The translations under genes were made by a program, and so were the position numbers. Source: Rhodoferax sp. TH121 (GTDB lineage: Bacteria; Pseudomonadota; Gammaproteobacteria; Burkholderiales; Burkholderiaceae_C). Taken from it: DNA of 64,000 nt. The stretch covers positions 62,001 through 126,000 of the forward strand of contig NZ_NOXW01000019.1 in NCBI RefSeq assembly GCF_002251855.1. The letters are read 5' to 3'. Position 1 is the first letter of the stretch. Each line of letters begins with the position of its first letter. Positions 43,314-51,556 of the stretch are shown piece by piece. The notes under the pieces are model-generated. The model was given only the letters and a program-made list of their open reading frames with translations. It searched no databases and had not been told where the DNA came from.

Positions 43314-44011
43314 GCGTTTTCGGTTTCCAGCATGTAGCCTAGCCCGCGTACGTTGCGGATGTTGAGGCCGCTGTCGTTGAGCTTGCGGCGCAGGCGGTGC
43401 ACATACACCTCCAGCGCGTTGGAGCCCACCGCGGCACCGTCTTGTGGCTGGGTCTGCCATACCGCCAGCACATCCTCGCGGCCCACGACTTGGCCCATGT
43501 TGTTGACCAAGAGCGAGAGCAGGGACCACTCACGCTGGGTCAGGTCCATAGGCTCCTCACCCAGCCAAGCCAGGGGGCGCACCGGGTCCAGGCGCAGGTT
43601 TTTGCTGGAGCTGCTTTGCACCTCCAGGGAGCCGCCAAAGGCCGGCAGGCGCGAGCGGCGCAGCATGGCCTGCAGACGCGCCAGCAGCTCGGCCATGTTG
43701 AAGGGTTTGGTGAGGTAGTCGTCGGCGCCGGCATTCAGCCCTTGCACGCGGTCGTCCACCCCGTCGCGCGCGGTGAGGATGAGCACGGGCAGGGCCGACA
43801 GGCGCAGGCGTATCCACTCCAGCACCTGGATGCCATCCACCACGGGCAAGCCCAGGTCCAGCACCACACCGTCAAAGCGGGTGCCCTCCAGCAGGCTCTG
43901 GGCCTGCGCGCCGTCGCTGGCGCTGCTCACGCTGTGGCCCGCATGGACCAGCTGCGCGCACAGGCCGTCGCGCAGCAATTCGTCGTCTTCAACAATCAGT
44001 AAATGGGCCAT
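43310..44011 (-). CDS. Response regulator, OmpR family, TctD-like
   Basis: 233 residues. Receiver acidic pair in IVEDDELLRDGL, phospho-acceptor Asp in VVLDLGLPVVDG (about 51) and Lys in DDYLTKPF. The C-terminal winged helix has LTQREWSLLSLLVNN and VYVHRLRRKL. Partner of the kinase next to it. The linker carries a Ser-rich stretch (EVQSSSSKN). Start 44011 fits MAHLLIVEDD. Confidence 0.92.
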   Translation of the reverse strand: MAHLLIVEDDELLRDGLCAQLVHAGHSVSSASDGAQAQSLLEGTRFDGVVLDLGLPVVDGIQVLEWIRLRLSALPVLILTARDGVDDRVQGLNAGADDYLTKPFNMAELLARLQAMLRRSRLPAFGGSLEVQSSSSKNLRLDPVRPLAWLGEEPMDLTQREWSLLSLLVNNMGQVVGREDVLAVWQTQPQDGAAVGSNALEVYVHRLRRKLNDSGLNIRNVRGLGYMLETENA

Positions 44012-44065
44012 GGGCTGAGCATACCAAGGCAGGCCTAGTCGGGCCGAGCGGAACAACCCTCAGGT

Positions 44066-45361
44066 TTAGGGCGTCTCGGTCAAGCTCGACGCAATGGCTT
44101 GCACCCGCGCTGTATGGATGAATTGACCAATTTTTGGGCCTGTAGCCCCCATGGATATTGCGTGAGCAGCTACGGTATCTGTAGCAACTTCCAGCGCCAG
44201 CTGCAACGCCTGCGCCAAACGGGCGGCTTGGGGGTAGGGCGTATTGCTCAGGCCCAGCCGGCCCTGGGCGTCGCACTGGCAGGCCAGCAAAGCTTGGGCA
44301 AAGCGCTGGGGTTTGCGCAAGGCGTCGCAGCGCTCCAGCAGGCGCAGCAGGGCGGCGGCGTTGAGCGTGCCACTGCGGTGGATGTTGCCGTGCTCGCGCG
44401 CCACCACTTCGGCCAGCTCGGCACAGTCGGTGGGCACGCGCAGGCGCTGCACCACGGTCTTGAGCAGGCGCACGCTGCGCTCCTCGTGGCCAATGTGGCG
44501 CGGCAGCACGTCGGCGGGTGTGGTGCCCTTGCCCAGATCGTGGCCCAGGCAGGCAAAGCGCACGGCCAGCGGCGCACCCAGCTGGGCAGCGCGGTCCAGC
44601 ACCAGCATCACGTGCAGGCCCGTGTCCACCTCGGGGTGGTGCTCGGGGCTTTGGGGCACGCCCCAGAGGCGGTCCAGTTCGGGTAGCAGGCGTGCCAGCG
44701 CACCGCAGCTGCGCAGCACCGCAAACATGCGTGATGGCTGGGCTTCCATCAGGCCCTTGGCCAGCTCCTGCCACACGCGTTCGGGCACCAAGTGGTCCAC
44801 TTCGCCCTCGGCCACCATGGTCTGCATCAAGGCCAGGGTTTCGGGCGCCACGGTGAAGTCAGTGAAGCGCGCAGCAAAGCGCGCCAGCCGCAGGATGCGC
44901 ACCGGGTCTTCGCGGAAGGCGGGCGTCACATGGCGCAGCACGCGCTGGGTGATGTCGGCCCGGCCGCCGTAAGGGTCGACCACAGAATTTGCATCAAATG
45001 GACCTGTAGCCCCCGTGATATCTGCGCGAGCAGCTATGGAATTGATAGTAAGGTCGCGCCGGGCCAGATCCTCCTCCAGTGTCACGCCGGGCTCGGCATG
45101 CACGGCAAAGCCGCGGTAGCCGGGGGCGGTCTTGCGCTCGGTGCGTGCCAGCGCGTATTCCTCCTGCGTGTGGGGGTGTAGAAACACCGGGAAGTCGCGC
45201 CCCACGGCCACAAAGCCCGCGTCGAGCATGGCCTGCGGTGTGGCGCCCACCACCACCCAGTCGCGGTCCTGCACGGGCAGGCCTAGCAGGGCGTCGCGCA
45301 CGGCACCACCCACCAGGTAGGTCTGGCCGGGAATGGACGGGGGAGTTGGGGTGGCAGGCAT
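44066..45361 (-). CDS. cca: CCA-adding multifunctional tRNA nucleotidyltransferase with two repeat insertions
   Basis: 431 residues. Adds or repairs the tRNA CCA end and carries an HD phosphohydrolase domain. YLVGGAVRDALLG (about 13), DRDWVVVGATP, RRDLTIN, DPYGGRADI and the HD motif CLGHDLGKG are present. Two repeat copies are translated: residues 104-125 (SIAARADITGATGPFDAN), lengthening the loop between RRDLTIN and DPYGG, and about 391-411 (TDTVAAHAISMGATGPKIG) near the C-terminus. A protein with two such inserts is unusual. Confidence 0.93.
   Translation of the reverse strand: MPATPTPPSIPGQTYLVGGAVRDALLGLPVQDRDWVVVGATPQAMLDAGFVAVGRDFPVFLHPHTQEEYALARTERKTAPGYRGFAVHAEPGVTLEEDLARRDLTINSIAARADITGATGPFDANSVVDPYGGRADITQRVLRHVTPAFREDPVRILRLARFAARFTDFTVAPETLALMQTMVAEGEVDHLVPERVWQELAKGLMEAQPSRMFAVLRSCGALARLLPELDRLWGVPQSPEHHPEVDTGLHVMLVLDRAAQLGAPLAVRFACLGHDLGKGTTPADVLPRHIGHEERSVRLLKTVVQRLRVPTDCAELAEVVAREHGNIHRSGTLNAAALLRLLERCDALRKPQRFAQALLACQCDAQGRLGLSNTPYPQAARLAQALQLALEVATDTVAAHAISMGATGPKIGQFIHTARVQAIASSLTETP
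44129..44187 (-). repeat. Dispersed in-gene repeat, copy 7 (cca, C-terminal)
   Basis: Minus strand: GTTGCTACAGATACCGTAGC, TGCTCACGCAATATCCATGG, GGGCTACAGGCCCAAAAATT. Sense, read VAAHAISMGATGPKI, the common phase. Confidence 0.85.
44986..45049 (-). repeat. Dispersed in-gene repeat, copy 8 (cca, N-terminal)
   Basis: Minus strand: ACTATCAATTCCATAGCTGC, TCGCGCAGATATCACGGGGG, CTACAGGTCCATTTGATG. Sense, read IAARADITGATGPFDA, the common phase. Confidence 0.85.
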
Positions 45362-45381
45362 GGGGCCAAGGGGGCGCGGGG

Positions 45382-46065
45382 TCAGCGCTTCAGGCGGTAG
45401 GGCTCTTCAAAGTCCAGAAAGTCTTTCTCATTCAAGGCGTCGTTCACCCAGGCTTGCACGCCGGGCAGGGCCAGCACGTGGGCCACATAGGCCGCAGCCT
45501 TGGGGGGCAGCGGCAAGCCGTAGGTCTTGAGTCGGGTGCAGACCGGGGCGAAGTAGGCATCTGCCACGCTGAAGTTGCCAAACAGCAAGGGGCCGCCGTG
45601 CTGGTCCAGCAGGCTTTCCCACATGGCGACCAGGCGGGCGACGTCGGCCCGCACGGCCGGTTTGTCGCGCCAGATCAGGGCGCCGGTGGCGGCCAGGTCG
45701 GCCTCGATGTTCATCGGGCAGTTGCCGCGCAGGGCGGTGAAGCCAGAGTGCATTTCGGCGCAGATGCTGCGGGCCCTGGCACGCGCGGCCTTGTCATGTG
45801 GCCACAGCGGCGTGCCGGAAAACTGCTCGGCCACGTACTCGGCGATCGCCAGGGTATCCCACACCGCCAGGTCGCCGTCCACCAGCAGCGGCACTTTGCC
45901 GGTGGGGGTCAGCGGGCCCAGCGTGGCTTTGAACTGGGAGCTGCTGTCAAACGAGTCGAAGCGGACCATCACCTCTTCAAAGTCGATGCCCGCTTGCTTG
46001 AGCAGCACCCAGGGGCGCATGGACCAGGAGGAGTAGTTTTTGTTGCCGATATAGAGCTTGAGCAT
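45382..46065 (-). CDS. Glutathione S-transferase family protein
   Basis: 227 residues. The N-terminal thioredoxin-like half has YIGNKNYSSWSMRPWVLLKQAG and the cis-Pro strand TGKVPLLVDGDLAVWDTLAIAEY, and the helical C-terminal half follows from about residue 85. Ser/Cys region YSSWS suggests a Ser-type active site as in zeta- or YfcF-like GSTs. Substrate unknown. Twenty bp upstream of cca on the same strand. Confidence 0.88.
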   Translation of the reverse strand: MLKLYIGNKNYSSWSMRPWVLLKQAGIDFEEVMVRFDSFDSSSQFKATLGPLTPTGKVPLLVDGDLAVWDTLAIAEYVAEQFSGTPLWPHDKAARARARSICAEMHSGFTALRGNCPMNIEADLAATGALIWRDKPAVRADVARLVAMWESLLDQHGGPLLFGNFSVADAYFAPVCTRLKTYGLPLPPKAAAYVAHVLALPGVQAWVNDALNEKDFLDFEEPYRLKR

Positions 46066-46175
46066 GGCGCACCTGTACGTGGAAGGGCTTTCATCCTACT
46101 GCTTGACGGCCTGCCCATTGATGACAAAGGCAGGCCGCATTGATGCATGCCGCACGCCGAGCACGGCGCACGGGC

Positions 46176-48188
46176 TCAGGGTAGTTCCAGCCCGGCCTCT
46201 GGTGTGCTGGCGTCGCGTGGGCCCACCGTGCCCAGGCGAGCCTTGAGCGACTGGGGCTGGCCGCTGATCAGTGCGGCATACAGCGTGGTGTTGGCCAGCA
46301 CTTTTTTCACATAGTCGCGGGTTTCGGTAAACGGCACGTTTTCGGCCCAAATGGCGGCTTCCAGGGTGGGGCTGCCCGCCTGGCCACGCCAGATCCGGGG
46401 GCGGCCCGGGCCGGCGTTGTACGCTGCCGCCGCCATGGGCATGGAGCCGTTGAAGCTGTCGAGCACCAGCTTGAGGTAACCAGTGCCAATGGCAATGTTG
46501 GTGTCGCGGTCGGTGATCTGGTGGGCCTGGAAGTCGGTCAGGCCGATCTTTTTGGCAGTCCAGCGTGCAGTGGCGGGCATGACCTGCATGAGGCCGGCTG
46601 CGCCCACCACGGATTTGGCGTCCATGATGAAACGGCTTTCCTGGCGGATCAGGCCGTACACATAGGCTGGCTCCAGGCCAATGGTCTGGGTACGCGCCAA
46701 CACCGCAGCCTTGAAAGGCATGGGGAAACGTTGCTCCATGTCCACCACACCTTTGGTGCGTTCGCTGGTGTTGATGCAACGGTCCCACACTTCGGCCTTG
46801 CAGGCCAGGTCGGCCGCAGCCAGCAGGCTGCGGTCGTCCATGCCACCCCGGGTGTGCAGGTTGGTGGTGTAGTTCCACTCGCGTACGCCCTCGGTACGCA
46901 GGCCGATTTGCATGGCGTACAAGGCACGCATGAGGCCAGGGGTGGTGCGGGCGTGGTCTTTTTCTTCGGGCGTCAGCGGCAGGGGTTTGGCTGGGGCGAT
47001 CACTTTGTGGCCCAAGTCTTCCAGAGCCAACATTTCATAAAAGCCCTTGATACCTGCAATGCTCTCCAGCGCACGGGTGGCCTCAGCGCGGGCCGCGTCG
47101 GTGCTGGCACGGGCCAGCTGGGCGCGGGCGCGCCAGTAGACCCAGGTGGGGTCGTTGCGCGTGGCCTCGGGCATGGCGGCGATGGCGTCTTGCACCATAG
47201 CCCAGCGGCCCGCACGCAGGGCGGCGCGGGCCGCCCAGACCAGGTGGTCTTCGTGCATGTGCTGGAACTGGCCCTTGGCGAAGTAGCCCACGGCGTCGTC
47301 CGACAGTTTTTGGGCGGCCCGTTTGCCGATCACGCCCCAGATCCAGCTACGCTCTTCTTGCGTGAGCTGTGCTTTCCAGCGCAGTTTGTCCACTTCTGTC
47401 GCGGCCTCCGCCGGCTCCTGGTAGGCCAGGCGGATGAGTGCCAGCGACACCAGTTCGCGGGTCTGCGGACGCAGCGCGGTGAGCTTGTCGTTGAGGTACT
47501 TGCCGGGGTTCTGGGCAATGGTGTTGACCGTCTTGGCCCAATCCGCATCCAGCAGGCCCACGGCCTGGGTGGCGATGCGTAGGCGGTCGTTTTCCATGCC
47601 CAGGCGGGCGCGTAGCCAAGCCGTGTGGGAGGTGAGTTTTTTGTCTTTGAGCAGTTGGGCCGCGGCACCGGCACAGGCTTCGTCGGTGTCTTTGAGGGCC
47701 AGCCATGTCTCCTGCACAGCATTGGCCACATCGGTGCCTTGGGTGCTGTAGTCCGCCTGCAGGCTGTAACACCGGATGGCGCGGTCGTCGTTCATGCGGT
47801 AGGACGGCAGTTCGCGCTGGAAACCGGCCCAATCGCCGCGGCGGCCCAAAACCTGCAGCCACTCGGCACGCAGGCGGTCTTCTTGGTAGGTGCCGCTGTA
47901 GCGGTTTAGGAAATCCTGGATCTCTGCGTTGCTGGCATCGTCCAGCCGGGCCGACATGTCCCAATAGGCCGCCCACGGCTCTAGCAGGTGGTTGCGCGCC
48001 TGGGGCAGCAAGGCCGCCAAGCGCTTGCGGTCCCGCTGTTTGTAGGCTTGCGCCATGTCGAGGATGGTGTCGTCGGAGCGGGCGGAATCGCGCACCACGT
48101 CGCGCCCTTGGGCTTTTGCCGGAGCGGCAACAGAGGACACCGCGAACCCCGCGAGGGCCAAGGATGTCAGAATGGCTGAAAACTGCAT
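46176..48188 (-). CDS. slt: Soluble lytic murein transglycosylase
   Basis: 670 residues with signal peptide (MQFSAILTSLALAGFAVSSVAA). A long alpha-helical superhelix (U and L domains) precedes the catalytic lysozyme-like domain with GLIRQESRFIMDAKS (catalytic Glu near 518), GAAGLMQVMPATA and AAYNAGPGR. Cleaves the MurNAc-GlcNAc bond, producing the anhydro sugar recycled by AnmK. Its start is only 9 bp from the start of the divergent 5-FCL gene. Confidence 0.93.
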   Translation of the reverse strand: MQFSAILTSLALAGFAVSSVAAPAKAQGRDVVRDSARSDDTILDMAQAYKQRDRKRLAALLPQARNHLLEPWAAYWDMSARLDDASNAEIQDFLNRYSGTYQEDRLRAEWLQVLGRRGDWAGFQRELPSYRMNDDRAIRCYSLQADYSTQGTDVANAVQETWLALKDTDEACAGAAAQLLKDKKLTSHTAWLRARLGMENDRLRIATQAVGLLDADWAKTVNTIAQNPGKYLNDKLTALRPQTRELVSLALIRLAYQEPAEAATEVDKLRWKAQLTQEERSWIWGVIGKRAAQKLSDDAVGYFAKGQFQHMHEDHLVWAARAALRAGRWAMVQDAIAAMPEATRNDPTWVYWRARAQLARASTDAARAEATRALESIAGIKGFYEMLALEDLGHKVIAPAKPLPLTPEEKDHARTTPGLMRALYAMQIGLRTEGVREWNYTTNLHTRGGMDDRSLLAAADLACKAEVWDRCINTSERTKGVVDMEQRFPMPFKAAVLARTQTIGLEPAYVYGLIRQESRFIMDAKSVVGAAGLMQVMPATARWTAKKIGLTDFQAHQITDRDTNIAIGTGYLKLVLDSFNGSMPMAAAAYNAGPGRPRIWRGQAGSPTLEAAIWAENVPFTETRDYVKKVLANTTLYAALISGQPQSLKARLGTVGPRDASTPEAGLELP

Positions 48189-48197
48189 GTGGGGATT

Positions 48198-48797
48198 ATG
48201 GACAACTCGGACGAAAGCAAAGCCGCGCAAAAGAAAGCCCTTCGCAAGGCACTCCTTGAACAACGCCTGAACCTGCCTGACCGCCTACAACGCGCGGAAC
48301 TTCTGCAGCGCGTGATGCGCATTTGGCTGGTGGGGCGCACGGATGCGGTGATTGGCGCTTACTGGCCGATCAAGGGCGAATTTGACCCCTTGCCTGCCTT
48401 GCACCGCTGGAAGGAAGACGGCGAACTGATCGACCAGCCGCAGCCGCGCCGCATTGGTCTGCCGGTGGTCAACCGCGAACACAAAACGATGACCTTCCAT
48501 GCCTGGTACCCCGGCTGCCCGATGGAGGAGGACGCTTACGGCATCCCCAAGCCCAAGGACACCGAACTGATCGTTCCGACGCTGCTGTTTGTGCCCTGCG
48601 TGGGCTACGGCCCGGGTGGCTACCGCCTGGGCTACGGCGGCGGCTTTTACGACCGCATGCTGGGTAGCCTGAGTCCCAGGCCCTTCACCGTCGGGCTGGG
48701 ATTTGGCACCGGATTCGTAGATGACCTGGAGCCCGAGCCGCACGACGTGCCCCTGGACGCCATCCTCAACGACCACGGGGTGGTGTGGCCGGTGTAG
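48198..48797 (+). CDS. fau: 5-formyltetrahydrofolate cyclo-ligase
   Basis: 199 residues from ATG 48198, GGGG upstream. Family motifs IGAYWPIKGEFDPLPAL, VPCVGYGPGGYRLGYGGGFYDR (the ATP/Mg-binding glycine-rich loop) and a late DVPLDAI. Converts 5-formyl-THF to 5,10-methenyl-THF. The last 32 bases overlap the end of the convergent TfoX-like gene. Confidence 0.92.
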   Translation: MDNSDESKAAQKKALRKALLEQRLNLPDRLQRAELLQRVMRIWLVGRTDAVIGAYWPIKGEFDPLPALHRWKEDGELIDQPQPRRIGLPVVNREHKTMTFHAWYPGCPMEEDAYGIPKPKDTELIVPTLLFVPCVGYGPGGYRLGYGGGFYDRMLGSLSPRPFTVGLGFGTGFVDDLEPEPHDVPLDAILNDHGVVWPV

Positions 48798-49173
48798 TTT
48801 TCCGCTTGGGGGCTGCTTTCTTTGGTGCCGGTTTTCGTGCCTGCAAAGCCGCTTCCAGTGCCAGCCGGGCCCAGGGCAGCATCAAGGCGGGTGATTCCAT
48901 GGCCTCGGCCGGGGCGCTGTAGTAATTCATGCTTTTGGGTTGGCCTTGCACCGGGTAGGTGAAGCGGGCGCAGCCTTCAGCTTCAAAACGGTGGCGGCTC
49001 TCGTCGCTGGCCTTGAGCCAAAGGGTGTCGCCCTCGCCCAGATTGGCCAATATGGCAATCGTCATGCCGTCCACACTGATGCCCCAGCCACCAAACATGC
49101 GCCTGGCCACACAGGGGCCTGCGCTTTGCAGCAGTTCGCAGCTGTAGTCGGCAAAACTTTGGTCGATAGACAT
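48766..49173 (-). CDS. TfoX N-terminal domain protein
   Basis: 135 residues. The TfoX_N fold is visible in LQSAGPCVARRMFGGWGI, TIAILANLGEGDTLWLKA and FTYPVQGQPKSMNYYSAP. A Lys/Pro/Ala-rich tail (KPAPKKAAPKRKTTPA) is added. Full-length TfoX regulates competence; the isolated N-terminal domain has no settled role. Antisense overlap with 5-FCL at the 3' end. Confidence 0.85.
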   Translation of the reverse strand: MSIDQSFADYSCELLQSAGPCVARRMFGGWGISVDGMTIAILANLGEGDTLWLKASDESRHRFEAEGCARFTYPVQGQPKSMNYYSAPAEAMESPALMLPWARLALEAALQARKPAPKKAAPKRKTTPATPPRGR

Positions 49174-49181
49174 GGAGGGTA

Positions 49182-50102
49182 TCAGGGGCGCATGAGGGCG
49201 AGAACGTCGCCTTCATAGCCTTTGAGCGTCTCTTGCAGGCGCTGGCGTTGGCTGATAGACGTGCGGTTGTGAAACGCCGCAATCGCTTCGCAGGCCTGGC
49301 TGCGCACGCGGTCGGTGTACTGGCGAAACGCGGGGTCGGGCGACTGCAGGCTGCGGGCCACCAGGGCGCGCACTTCGGCCTGGGTGTGGATTTCGGTGGG
49401 GTTGCCAGTACGCAGGGCCCGCAAAGTCTGCAGTGTGTCCTGCTGGCGGCGCAGCACCTCGCGGTACTGCAAGCTGGCGTCAAATGCTGAGGCCTCTAAC
49501 TGGGCTTGCAGCTGCTTGCGTTGTGCCTCGGTGATGCGGCCGTAAAAGCCCTCGGCGCGTTCCACCAGCTTTTTCAGGCGGCGTTCCGCGCGATCCTCGG
49601 GGCTGCCATCCATCCACTCTTCCCGCCACTCGCGGTTGCGCTTGTCCAGCGCGCGGGCCAGGTGCTCCAGCTGGGCGGCACTGAGCGTGGGGCCCAAGGC
49701 CACGGCGGTGGGAGCCGCACGGTCTAGCGTGGCCTGGATGCGCTCTTCTACATACTGGCTGAGCTGGCACACCTGGGCGGCTGTGACTTCCTGGGGCGCT
49801 GCGGCCTGCAGGTTCTTGAGGGTGGTGGCCAGCGGGGGCAGCTCTTCCTTGCGGTGCCAGTCTTGCAGGGCATACAGGTCGTTGCGCAGGCGGGTGGACT
49901 GGGCGCCATCGAAGTCAAAATAGCCGTCCAGCCACCAATAGGCCAAGTCTGGGGCGTTGTTGTAGCCCAGGCGTACCGCGTTGCAGCCGCTCAGGCTCAG
50001 CAGGCCCATGAGCAGCCCGATAATGGCGCACCAACGGCCCGCGCTGGCCCACCAGCGTTGCGGGCCCACCCATTCATCAGAAATTTGCGCGAGGGCATGC
50101 AC
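49182..50102 (-). CDS. DUF6279-like lipoprotein
   Basis: 306 residues from GTG 50102 (MHALAQISDEW); a GTG at 50069 is possible. Hydrophobic leader and lipobox LSLSGC, then the family start NAVRLGYNNAPDLAYWWLDGYFDF. The rest is helical, Arg/Glu-rich and probably coiled (LARALDKRNREWREEWM). Outer-membrane or periplasmic lipoprotein of unknown role. Its start overlaps the divergent glmU start region. Confidence 0.7.
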   Translation of the reverse strand: MHALAQISDEWVGPQRWWASAGRWCAIIGLLMGLLSLSGCNAVRLGYNNAPDLAYWWLDGYFDFDGAQSTRLRNDLYALQDWHRKEELPPLATTLKNLQAAAPQEVTAAQVCQLSQYVEERIQATLDRAAPTAVALGPTLSAAQLEHLARALDKRNREWREEWMDGSPEDRAERRLKKLVERAEGFYGRITEAQRKQLQAQLEASAFDASLQYREVLRRQQDTLQTLRALRTGNPTEIHTQAEVRALVARSLQSPDPAFRQYTDRVRSQACEAIAAFHNRTSISQRQRLQETLKGYEGDVLALMRP

Positions 50103-51545
50103 GTGACGTCTAGTTTTCAGGTTCAAGGGGCTTTGGGCCAGCGGCCGGTAGTGGACGTGGTCATTATGGCGGCGGGCAAAGGCACGCGCATGAAGAGCAA
50201 AACCCCCAAGGTCTTGCACGCCCTGGCCGGGCGTCCCTTGCTGGGGCACGTGCTGGAGACTGCGGCCCAGTTGCTGGCCCGCAAGGTGGTGGTCATTACC
50301 GGCCACGGTGCTATAGAAGTAGAAGCAGCTTGCGCAGAATCCACGGGGGGCAGGGTCGAATTTGACCTGAATTTTGTGCGCCAAGAGCCGCAGCTGGGCA
50401 CGGGCCACGCAGTGCAACAGGCCGTACCGGCGCTGGCCGATGACGGCGTGGTGGTGGTGCTGTCGGGCGATGTGCCACTGACCCAGGCCGACACGCTGTA
50501 CCACCTCATTGCCGCTTGCGGTGGTGACAAGCTGGCGCTGCTGACGCTAGAACAGCGCGACCCCACGGGCTACGGCCGTATCGTGCGCGCGGGCGATGTG
50601 GTGCAGGCCATCGTGGAGCACAAGGACGCGTCGGATGTGCAGCGCCAGATCACCGAGATCTACAGCGGCATCATGGCCGTGCCCGCGGCAGCGCTCAAGC
50701 GCTGGCTGGCGCGGCTGGACAACCAGAATGCGCAAAAAGAGTACTACCTGACCGACATCGTGAAGTTTGCGGTGGCGGACGGCGTGGGTGTGGTGGCGCA
50801 CAAGATTGACGACGCGGTGCAGGTGGCCGGTGTCAACAGCCCGGTGCAACTGGCCGAGCTGGAGCGTGCCTACCAGGTGCGCCAGGCCCACCGCCTGATG
50901 GAAGAGGGCGTGCGCCTGGCCGACCCAGCACGCATTGATGTGCGCGGCGATCTGCTCTGCGCGCACGATGTGAGCATCGATGTGAATTGCGTGTTTGAAG
51001 GCATGGTCAATCTGGGCGAAGGCGTGTCCATCGGTGCGCACTGCGTGATTGCGAACGCCGTGATCGAGGCGGGTGCCGTCATCCACCCGTTCACCCATAT
51101 CGACGGCGAGAAGCTCGGAGTGACCGTCGGCGCGGGGGCGCTGATTGGCCCGTTTGCCCGCCTGCGCCCCGGTGCCAAGCTGGGTGCGGAGGTGCACATT
51201 GGCAACTTCGTGGAAGTGAAAAACTCCACGCTGGCCCAAGGCGCCAAGGCCAACCACCTGGCCTATCTGGGCGACGCTACCGTGGGCGAGCGCGTGAACT
51301 ATGGTGCGGGCAGCATTACCGCCAACTACGACGGCGCCAACAAGCACCGCACGGTGATTGAGGCCGATGTGCATGTGGGAAGCAACTGCGTGCTGGTGGC
51401 GCCTGTCACCATCGGTGCCGGTGGCACCGTGGGCGGCGGCTCCACCATCACCAAGAACACCGAGCCTGGTGCCCTGAGTGTGGCACGCGGTAAGCAGGTC
51501 AGCATTGCCAACTGGGCGCGGCCTGCCAAGAAACCCAAAGCCTGA
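50097..51545 (+). CDS. glmU: Bifunctional GlcNAc-1-P uridyltransferase / GlcN-1-P acetyltransferase
   Basis: 482 residues. Pyrophosphorylase motif VIMAAGKGTRM (about 22-32), QLGTGHAVQQ, LSGDVPL; the C-terminal left-handed beta-helix has GVTVGAGALIGPFARLRPGA and the catalytic NFVEVKNS. Makes UDP-GlcNAc for murein and LPS. About 20 residues upstream of the usual start; GTG 50103 is an alternative start. Residues of about 71-90 (IEVEAACAESTGGRVEFD) come from a repeat copy that lengthens the loop before the QEPQLGTGHA strand. Confidence 0.95.
   Translation: MHVTSSFQVQGALGQRPVVDVVIMAAGKGTRMKSKTPKVLHALAGRPLLGHVLETAAQLLARKVVVITGHGAIEVEAACAESTGGRVEFDLNFVRQEPQLGTGHAVQQAVPALADDGVVVVLSGDVPLTQADTLYHLIAACGGDKLALLTLEQRDPTGYGRIVRAGDVVQAIVEHKDASDVQRQITEIYSGIMAVPAAALKRWLARLDNQNAQKEYYLTDIVKFAVADGVGVVAHKIDDAVQVAGVNSPVQLAELERAYQVRQAHRLMEEGVRLADPARIDVRGDLLCAHDVSIDVNCVFEGMVNLGEGVSIGAHCVIANAVIEAGAVIHPFTHIDGEKLGVTVGAGALIGPFARLRPGAKLGAEVHIGNFVEVKNSTLAQGAKANHLAYLGDATVGERVNYGAGSITANYDGANKHRTVIEADVHVGSNCVLVAPVTIGAGGTVGGGSTITKNTEPGALSVARGKQVSIANWARPAKKPKA
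50310..50368 (+). repeat. Dispersed in-gene repeat, copy 9 (glmU)
   Basis: GCTATAGAAGTAGAAGCAGC, TTGCGCAGAATCCACGGGG, GGCAGGGTCGAATTTGAC. Sense, read EAACAESTGGRVEFD, the common phase. Confidence 0.8.
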
Positions 51546-51556
51546 TCGCTGGCCCC

